From Desulfobacterales bacterium (GTDB lineage Bacteria > Desulfobacterota > Desulfobacteria > Desulfobacterales > Desulfosalsimonadaceae), in contig JAGYOT010000018.1 in assembly GCA_018399455.1 (NCBI GenBank), positions 1-11,734 on the forward strand: a stretch of 11,734 bases of DNA, read 5' to 3'. The translations under genes and the position numbers were made by a program. Shown here one piece after another: positions 6,793 through 11,734 of this stretch. The notes beneath the pieces are model-generated. The model ran no database searches and was not told where the DNA came from. It saw only the letters and a program-made list of their open reading frames with translations. Positions within the stretch are counted from its first letter, which is position 1, and every line of letters begins with the position of its first letter.

Positions 6793-8769
6793 ATGAAGGC
6801 AAGATCATTGCGGTTTAAGTTGATTGTCGGGGGTGCTCTGGTCGTACTGATCCCCTTGCTGGCAGTGGGGTATTTCACTGTCACCAAGGCTTCGGAGGCC
6901 TTGGAAAAATTGGCGAAGGAGCAGGTCGTCAATCTGTCCAAGGATCTTTCGAATATGACTACCCTGGTCCTAAAAGAGGAAATGAAGCTGGTCAAGGGGT
7001 TCGGTGCGGATGAAAATATCCGCAACAGCGTACAAGCGGTTGCGCAAACCGGAATTCAACATGCGGGAAGCGATATTGCGGTGCTGGATAAACGCCTGAC
7101 AGGGATCATGGATTCCATCGGGGGTGATTATGAGGCTATTTTTCTGGTCGGCCCGGATGGTGAAGTCTATGCTGACGGCAACAAAGGCGCATACAAGGGA
7201 GTTTCCATTAAGGATCGGCCATATTTCCGGAAGTCAAAAAACGGTAAGCCTCTGGTCGGTGATCCGGTTAAATCCAAGGTTACGGGAAACGCTGTGGTGC
7301 CTGTTGTGGCACCGGTAAAGGATTGGAACGGAAAATATGCGGGGGCTCTGGTTTCAATTCTGAAAATCGGGTTTCTGGCCGAAAAGATCACCTCGGTTAA
7401 GGTCGGGGAATCCGGCTATCCCTTTATGGTGGACCGCAATGGGAACACGATCGTTCACCCGAATAAGGACGTCATCCTTGAACTCAATATTAAAGACCTG
7501 CAGGGGATGGAAAAGATCTCCAGGGCCGCCCTGGGAGGAAAAACCGGAGTGAAGGGTTATGTCTACAAGGGCGATAAGAAAATCGGCGGCTTTACGCCCG
7601 TTGAGTTGACCGGCTGGAGCGTTGTTACCACCCAGCTTGCAGAAGATTTCATGGGCACGGCCAATGCGATCCGAAACTTTATTGGGATCATGACCGGCGT
7701 GTTCTTATTGATCACACTGTTTGTTATCATCTTTTTTGCCAACGGCATCAGCCGGCGGGTGATGAGGATCGTGCAGGGTTTAAACCGGAGCTCCGAGCAG
7801 GTCGCTTCCGCATCCAGTCAGGTCGCTTCCACCGGTCAGTCTTTGGCGGAAGGCTCCAGTGAACAGGCCTCTAGTATAGAAGAGACCTCTTCCTCTTTAG
7901 AGGAGATGGCAGCGCAGACCCGGCAGAACTCGGACAATGCGGATCAGGCAGACAACGCGATGAAAGAAGCGGCCAGGGTGGTTGAAAACGGGGTCTCTTC
8001 AATGGAGCGGATGAATGCGGCCATCAACGAGATCAAGGAATCCTCGAACGAAACTTCGAAAATTATCAAAACCATTGATGACATCGCTTTTCAGACCAAT
8101 CTTCTGGCCCTGAATGCAGCTGTAGAAGCCGCGCGGGCAGGGGAAGCGGGCAAGGGCTTTGCCGTTGTCGCTGAAGAAGTGAGAAATCTGGCCCAGCGAA
8201 GCGCCGAGGCGGCCCAGAACACGTCACAGCTTATCGAGAAGTCTCAGGAAAATGCCAATAACGGCGTCAACGTGGCCGATGAGGTCGCAACCCAGCTGAA
8301 ATCCATAAAGGAGAGTTCGAGCAAGGTTAACACACTTATTTCTGAAATCGCTGCTGCTTCCAGGGAGCAGACACAGGGCATAGAGCAGATCAATACCGCA
8401 GTCTCCGAAATGGACAAGGTGGTTCAGCAGAATGCTGCGGATTCCGAGGAATCTGCCAGTGCAGCAGAAGAACTCTCTGCTCAGGCCACAGAGATGGAAA
8501 AAATCGTCGCTGAACTGGAAGCAGTGGTCGCAGGCAGCGCGGGTACGCAAAACGGCCGTTTGGAAGGTGTCGGGCAAACCCTGGATCACGAAAAACTCCA
8601 AAAAAAGCAGCAGCAGTCTGAGAAACAGGAACAGAGCCGGAGGCTGCAGCGGCCGGCAGGCTATAAGAAGGGGCATCAAGCGGCAGGGAAACTGTTGTCC
8701 CGCCGCGTTCCGGAAAGCTCCGCGGATCAGGCGATTCCTCTGGATAGTGAAGATTTTAAGGATTTCTAA
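6793..8769 (+). CDS. methyl-accepting chemotaxis protein with dCache-like sensor
   Basis: A 658-residue transmembrane chemoreceptor that would signal through CheW/CheA to the flagellar motor or a related output. Membrane helix 1 is at about 10-30 and helix 2 at about 295-317. The periplasmic part between them looks like a double-Cache sensor, with [19 protein letters not shown] (141-159), [16 protein letters not shown] (208-223) and a second lobe ending near GWSVVTT (274-280). There is little room for a standard HAMP after helix 2. The cytoplasmic coiled coil has Glu/Gln/Ser-rich methylation-type regions (about 355-380 and 545-565). The highly conserved tip (about 427-464) contains [18 protein letters not shown]. 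The C-terminus is polar and ends in DSEDFKDF, an ending I associate with receptors of this type in Desulfobacterota. AAGGAG lies 7 bases before the ATG. The ligand cannot be predicted. Confidence 0.95.
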   Translation: MKARSLRFKLIVGGALVVLIPLLAVGYFTVTKASEALEKLAKEQVVNLSKDLSNMTTLVLKEEMKLVKGFGADENIRNSVQAVAQTGIQHAGSDIAVLDKRLTGIMDSIGGDYEAIFLVGPDGEVYADGNKGAYKGVSIKDRPYFRKSKNGKPLVGDPVKSKVTGNAVVPVVAPVKDWNGKYAGALVSILKIGFLAEKITSVKVGESGYPFMVDRNGNTIVHPNKDVILELNIKDLQGMEKISRAALGGKTGVKGYVYKGDKKIGGFTPVELTGWSVVTTQLAEDFMGTANAIRNFIGIMTGVFLLITLFVIIFFANGISRRVMRIVQGLNRSSEQVASASSQVASTGQSLAEGSSEQASSIEETSSSLEEMAAQTRQNSDNADQADNAMKEAARVVENGVSSMERMNAAINEIKESSNETSKIIKTIDDIAFQTNLLALNAAVEAARAGEAGKGFAVVAEEVRNLAQRSAEAAQNTSQLIEKSQENANNGVNVADEVATQLKSIKESSSKVNTLISEIAAASREQTQGIEQINTAVSEMDKVVQQNAADSEESASAAEELSAQATEMEKIVAELEAVVAGSAGTQNGRLEGVGQTLDHEKLQKKQQQSEKQEQSRRLQRPAGYKKGHQAAGKLLSRRVPESSADQAIPLDSEDFKDF

Positions 8770-8805
8770 TCAACAGGCAAGAAACCCTTTTAAGCAAATG
8801 TGACT

Positions 8806-8844
8806 AAAAAAAAGGGCGCGCCATTCCTGAAGAAATGGCCGCCC
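8806..8844 (-). terminator. intrinsic terminator of the acyl-CoA ligase gene
   Basis: On the - strand an 11-bp stem (GGGCG plus GCCATT pairing with AATGGC plus CGCCC, one bulged base) encloses an 8-base loop and is followed directly by eight T (the A run at 8806-8813). This is a textbook Rho-independent terminator for transcripts coming leftwards from the ligase gene, about 110 bases after its stop. In the + direction no T run follows, so it would not obviously stop the chemoreceptor transcript. Confidence 0.85.
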
Positions 8845-8901
8845 CTGAGCCGCGCCGGGGAATAAGACGCCCTTGGATCAAAATATCGGTAAGCCCTTTT
8901 C

Positions 8902-8929
8902 GGGGGAGGTGCTTGCGGCAGCCTCCCCC
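8902..8929. other. GC-rich stem-loop in the convergent intergenic region
   Basis: Eight perfect pairs (GGGGGAGG with CCTCCCCC) plus a possible inner TGC/GCA pairing form a stable hairpin, placed 27 bases past the ligase stop. Neither strand has a T run after it, so it is not a classical terminator. It may protect mRNA 3' ends or help block transcription between the converging genes. The remainder of 8770-8955 contains only the terminator described separately. Confidence 0.5.
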
Positions 8930-8955
8930 ATTCAGATGATTGTTCAGGCGGTATT

Positions 8956-10689
8956 TTATTTTTCCGTATCCCTCAGTTCGCGTCGGAGGACTTTGCCTAT
9001 GGGTGAGACGGGGATATCTTCTTTGAATTCAATGTGTTTGGGGCGCTTGTAGCCGGCCATGTGTTCCTGGCAGAATTCCCGCATCTCTTCCTCTGTGGCC
9101 TGTTCCCCGGGTTTCAGGGATATGAAAGCCTTGACCGCCTCTCCGCTTTTGGCGTCCGGAACGCCGACAACCGCCGCCAGCTGGACCTTGGGATGCTGGA
9201 AGAGGATGTCTTCAACGTCCCTGGGATAGACGTTGAATCCACCCACAAGGATCATGTCTTTTTTGCGGTCAGTAATGACGATATAGCCGTTTTCATCCAC
9301 ATGCGCGATGTCTCCTGTGAGAAAATAGCGCCTTCCGTCGAGTTCCCTGAAAACGGCCTGATTTTCATCCGGCCGGTTCCAGTAGCCCTGCATCACCTGA
9401 GGGCCTGAGGCAGCGAGTTCTCCGTCTTCGCCCTGGGGCAGCTCGGTTTTGCCGGTTTCCAGGTCAAGGATTTTAACGTCCGTCCCAGGAATCGGGAATC
9501 CGATGCTGCCGATTTTTCGGTTTTCTTTGGATGTGGGGTTGCATGTGACCACCGGCGAGGTTTCGCTCAGACCGTAGCCTTCAAATATCACCGCTCCGGT
9601 CTTGGCTTCAAACTGCTTGCAGACTTCCGGAGGCAGCGGGGCGCCTCCGGAGAAACAGCCCATAAGGGATGAAAGATCAAACTCGTTGATTTTGGGATGG
9701 TTTGTAAAGGCGACAAAAATTGTTGGGACGGCGGGCATGACGGTTGGTTTGTATTTTTGAACAATCTGTAAGACTTCTGTAAAGGGCGGATTGCCGGCCC
9801 TTGGGTCGGGGACCGCAATCAGCCGGCTGCCGGTCCCACAGGCGGAGAGCATGCAGACGGTCAATCCGAAACTATGGTACCAGGGCAGCACCCCAAGGTA
9901 GGTATGAAAGCCGCCCTTACGCATTTTTTCCCGCGCCCCGCCCGGCTCATGTACCAGACGGCCCCATTCCTGGATGGCGAGGACATCGTAAGTGAAGTTG
10001 GTATGATACAGGGCCGCACCCTTGGGCTTTCCGGTAGTGCCGCCCGTGTAAATGATAAGGGCCAGATCTTCGCTGGGCGTGATCGAGACTTTCGGGGGGT
10101 TGGGTTCGGCTGCAGCCACGATCTCGTCGAACGACTTGTGCCCCGCCTCGTGGCTTGCCGCCTTGGGGATTTTCCCCAGGAGCGAGCCCAGAAATCCTTT
10201 TATTTTGGGTAGATAGGATTTTACGTTGCAGTAGACAACCGTTTTTACATCACTGTTTTTAACCGCTTCCACGGCAGTTGGATAGAACTGGGGATGATCC
10301 ATGCAGAAAACCGCCTTGGCTCCGGCGTCGTTTAGCTGATAATTGAGTTCAGGCGCTGTATACAGCGGGTTGCAGGTTACACAAATCCCGCCTGCTTTTA
10401 ATATGCCAAAAAAAATGGCCGGATAATGGGGGAGATTGGGCAGGAAGATGGCTACACGGTCGCCTTTTTGGATGCCGGCGGATGCCAGGAAATTGGCCAC
10501 GCGGTCCGCTGTATCCTTTACCTGGGCATAGCTGCGGGTACTGTCATTGAATATCGTGAACACATTGTCCGGGTAATCCCGTGCCGAGTCGTCCAGAAAG
10601 GAGTAGACCGGTTTGTTGTAGAGTTCAAAGTCAACATCGTTCGCGACCCCTTCGGGCCATTGATCAGTAGGCCAGGTTGTGGCAACCAT
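8956..10689 (-). CDS. long-chain acyl-CoA ligase, FadD-like AMP-binding enzyme
   Basis: A 577-residue member of the adenylate-forming superfamily, predicted to activate a fatty (or related carboxylic) acid to its CoA thioester through an acyl-AMP, for beta-oxidation or lipid synthesis. Motifs in order: the phosphate-binding loop YTGGTTGKPKG (214-224), the FEGYGLSETSP motif (about 369-379), YFLTGD (455-460) with the ribose-binding Asp460, the hinge region DRKKDMILVGGFNVYPRDVE, and the catalytic lysine in PVSPIGKVLRREL (Lys566). I place the start at the ATG ending at 10689 because GAAGGAG sits 8 bases before it; the frame is open for 23 further codons to 10758, but that stretch overlaps the promoter and is atypical. 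An insertion of about 35 residues near 160-195 is seen in many FadD-type enzymes. Chain length is not readable from the sequence; other medium-chain or aromatic acids are possible. Confidence 0.93.
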   Translation of the reverse strand: MVATTWPTDQWPEGVANDVDFELYNKPVYSFLDDSARDYPDNVFTIFNDSTRSYAQVKDTADRVANFLASAGIQKGDRVAIFLPNLPHYPAIFFGILKAGGICVTCNPLYTAPELNYQLNDAGAKAVFCMDHPQFYPTAVEAVKNSDVKTVVYCNVKSYLPKIKGFLGSLLGKIPKAASHEAGHKSFDEIVAAAEPNPPKVSITPSEDLALIIYTGGTTGKPKGAALYHTNFTYDVLAIQEWGRLVHEPGGAREKMRKGGFHTYLGVLPWYHSFGLTVCMLSACGTGSRLIAVPDPRAGNPPFTEVLQIVQKYKPTVMPAVPTIFVAFTNHPKINEFDLSSLMGCFSGGAPLPPEVCKQFEAKTGAVIFEGYGLSETSPVVTCNPTSKENRKIGSIGFPIPGTDVKILDLETGKTELPQGEDGELAASGPQVMQGYWNRPDENQAVFRELDGRRYFLTGDIAHVDENGYIVITDRKKDMILVGGFNVYPRDVEDILFQHPKVQLAAVVGVPDAKSGEAVKAFISLKPGEQATEEEMREFCQEHMAGYKRPKHIEFKEDIPVSPIGKVLRRELRDTEK

Positions 10690-10764
10690 GACGGCAACTC
10701 CTTCTTTGTTTTGGGTGATCTGGTAGTAAGGCTTATAACCAAGGAACAAAATTAACAATGAATT

Positions 10765-10793
10765 TTAATAGCATATGCCTGTACTAATGTCAA
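10765..10793 (-). promoter_or_regulatory. sigma-70-type promoter of the acyl-CoA ligase gene
   Basis: On the - strand a perfect TTGACA (10793-10788) is followed after exactly 17 bases by TATTAA (10770-10765), four of six matches to TATAAT. Transcription would begin near 10758, leaving a leader of about 70 bases before the ATG. This position supports the downstream start codon for the ligase. It lies directly after the stop of the small cysteine-rich gene, so the ligase probably forms its own transcription unit. No operator palindrome (for example FadR- or PsrA-like) was obvious. Confidence 0.65.
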
Positions 10794-10797
10794 AATG

Positions 10798-11085
10798 TTA
10801 CGAGATCAGGCAGCGGATATATTCAATAAAGGGCTCAGCTTCTTGCGGGCTGGTGATCGTCCAAACGGGTTGCCCTTTGAAGGGGGAGAGGTCCGCGCAG
10901 GCTGCGGAGCACCCCTGCACGGCCAGAATCATAAAAAGATCCCCGCTGTCCGCCGGCAGGAATTGAACCTTTTCGCCAAGACGGGACCTTATCGCTTCGA
11001 CAAGGGCAACCCGGTCGTAGGCGGGCTTGCAGCCTCCGCAATACTTCAGCCCGATTCTCAAAGGGGGCTTTGGCCGGGCAGGCAT
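10798..11085 (-). CDS. small cysteine-rich protein of unknown function (CGGC motif)
   Basis: A 95-residue protein that I cannot assign to a named function. It begins with a basic stretch, then a hydrophobic strand leading into a Cys pair (IGLKYCGGC, Cys16 and Cys19) followed by YDR and a helix (24-37). A second strand ends at Gln57 and is followed by GCSAACAD with Cys59 and Cys63; Cys92 lies in the final helix. The alternating strands and helices suggest a small alpha/beta fold, and the two Cys pairs could bind a metal or Fe-S cluster or act as a redox pair. I recall similar short hypothetical proteins in anaerobic bacteria with a CGGC-x-x-YDR core. No clear ribosome-binding site precedes the ATG. 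It follows the TsaA-like gene by 30 bases, so co-transcription is likely. No signal peptide is visible. Confidence 0.7.
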   Translation of the reverse strand: MPARPKPPLRIGLKYCGGCKPAYDRVALVEAIRSRLGEKVQFLPADSGDLFMILAVQGCSAACADLSPFKGQPVWTITSPQEAEPFIEYIRCLIS

Positions 11086-11115
11086 GGAAAATTGTTTTTT
11101 TGGGTAACCGACAAG

Positions 11116-11676
11116 TTAAGAACTCCCTCTGTTCTCCAGATCCATGCCCTTATGGATTTTTTTCATCCAGCCCGCCACGGTCACGTTTTCCGGGCTGTGC
11201 GATTTGGGTACAAAGGGCTTGATATCAATGAGCGGACTTTCATTTACCGCTTCCAACCCGCGCACCTTAAGCACCAAACCTTCCCGGGAGAGGAGCCGGA
11301 CCGTTGTAATCAGTACCGGGTTGGGCCGCACCGGACTGCAGGTTGAAAATATGCCTTTTTCCGGGAACTCTTTTCGTCCCATGGGATGGACCTTGCGGAG
11401 CCGGCGGCATTCTTCGGGGATGAGATGGGGCCAGTACAAGACCATGATGTGTGAGAAATCCTCGATTCCATCGAGGATGCCGTCATATTCCGGATAGATT
11501 TCAATCTCGGAAACCCGGGTTTCAACCCATTGATGATGCTCTTTCGTATGTTTTAAATGGGAAGTGAGCTCAATCCCATCCTCGGTTGCGCTTAGCACCG
11601 GTTTTTCAATTTCATTTTTGATGATCCCCACCGGATGCAGGGTAAACCGCAGCCGGCCTTGATTGTTATTTGCCAT
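11116..11676 (-). CDS. tsaA: TsaA/TrmO-family protein (putative SAM-dependent tRNA methyltransferase)
   Basis: A 186-residue TsaA-like beta-barrel protein. E. coli TrmO of this family uses S-adenosylmethionine to methylate t6A at position 37 of threonine tRNA. The family features are HPVGIIKN (14-21), a region with LDGIEDFSHIMVLYWPH (68-84), the cofactor-binding loop GIFSTCSPVRPNPV (108-121), and LIDIKPFVP (149-157). The loop differs from the common form ATRSPxRPNPIG: the first arginine is Cys113, and the glycine after the proline-isoleucine is missing. Activity may therefore differ from TrmO, and some family members near metal or radical-SAM genes are only loosely tied to tRNA. GGAGG sits 4-8 bases before the ATG. 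A small cysteine-rich gene follows in the same direction. The promoter probably lies beyond the right edge of the window or within the terminal repeat. Confidence 0.88.
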   Translation of the reverse strand: MANNNQGRLRFTLHPVGIIKNEIEKPVLSATEDGIELTSHLKHTKEHHQWVETRVSEIEIYPEYDGILDGIEDFSHIMVLYWPHLIPEECRRLRKVHPMGRKEFPEKGIFSTCSPVRPNPVLITTVRLLSREGLVLKVRGLEAVNESPLIDIKPFVPKSHSPENVTVAGWMKKIHKGMDLENRGSS

Positions 11677-11696
11677 ATTACCTCCGGATCAATTCC

Positions 11697-11734
11697 GATG
11701 GCTTCGTAAAAAGTCCAATATCTGCGTTGCGCTG
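11697..11734. repeat. probable end of a dispersed palindromic repeat
   Basis: The last 38 bases begin with GATGGCTTCGTAAAAAGTCC and continue in a non-coding, repeat-like style to the window edge. From memory, this sequence and its reverse complement flank short, hairpin-forming repeats scattered in Desulfobacterota genomes. Only one arm is inside the window and no second copy occurs here, so the call rests on recollection. It sits 20 bases upstream of the TsaA-like start codon. Confidence 0.4.

Noticed and set aside
10690..10758. N-terminal extension of the acyl-CoA ligase by 23 codons
   Set aside because: The extension has no ribosome-binding site, starts at the predicted transcription start, and does not resemble the family; the ATG at 10689 has a strong GAAGGAG.

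Overview
The window looks like chromosomal DNA of a GC-rich, free-living Gram-negative bacterium. A marine or sediment Desulfobacterota (Desulfobacterales-like) host is my best guess. The hints are an N-type rotary ATPase operon, a chemoreceptor ending in DSEDFKDF, CoA-dependent acid metabolism genes, and a terminal repeat that I recall from such genomes. The taxonomy is inference; no marker gene is present.

Region 1 (1-4431, + strand) is the downstream part of an N-ATPase operon. It has the gene order atpR(partial)-atpB-atpE-atpF-atpA-atpG, matching the described atpDCQRBEFAG layout. There is no separate delta gene (atpH); the unusually long b subunit carries a delta-like C-terminal segment. 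atpD, atpC, atpQ and most of atpR would lie to the left, outside the window. The c subunit has two glutamates at the ion-site positions plus an ES-T motif, so Na+ or H+ coupling are both possible.

Region 2 (4518-6608) starts with an intact crotonase-family gene that lacks both canonical hydratase glutamates. A second crotonase gene follows and breaks off after about 105 codons. The rest, to 6608, is a patchwork of broken genes on the - strand: a sigma-54 activator remnant (end of the AAA+ domain plus Fis helix-turn-helix, several frame disruptions) joined abruptly to the middle of an iron-containing alcohol dehydrogenase. This looks like the scar of one or more deletions or rearrangements.

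Region 3 (6793-8769, + strand) is a complete membrane chemoreceptor with a dCache-like sensor. It converges on region 4 (8956-10689, - strand), a FadD-like acyl-CoA ligase with a good sigma-70-type promoter and a strong intrinsic terminator.

Region 4 continues with a two-gene - strand unit (10798-11676): a TsaA/TrmO-family protein followed by a 95-residue cysteine-rich protein of unknown function. The window ends inside what appears to be one arm of a dispersed palindromic repeat (11697-11734).

I did not find CRISPR arrays, RNA genes, phage genes, transposases or a defence system. The least ordinary items are the N-ATPase ion site, the broken-gene patchwork, the crotonase without canonical glutamates, and the small cysteine protein next to TsaA.
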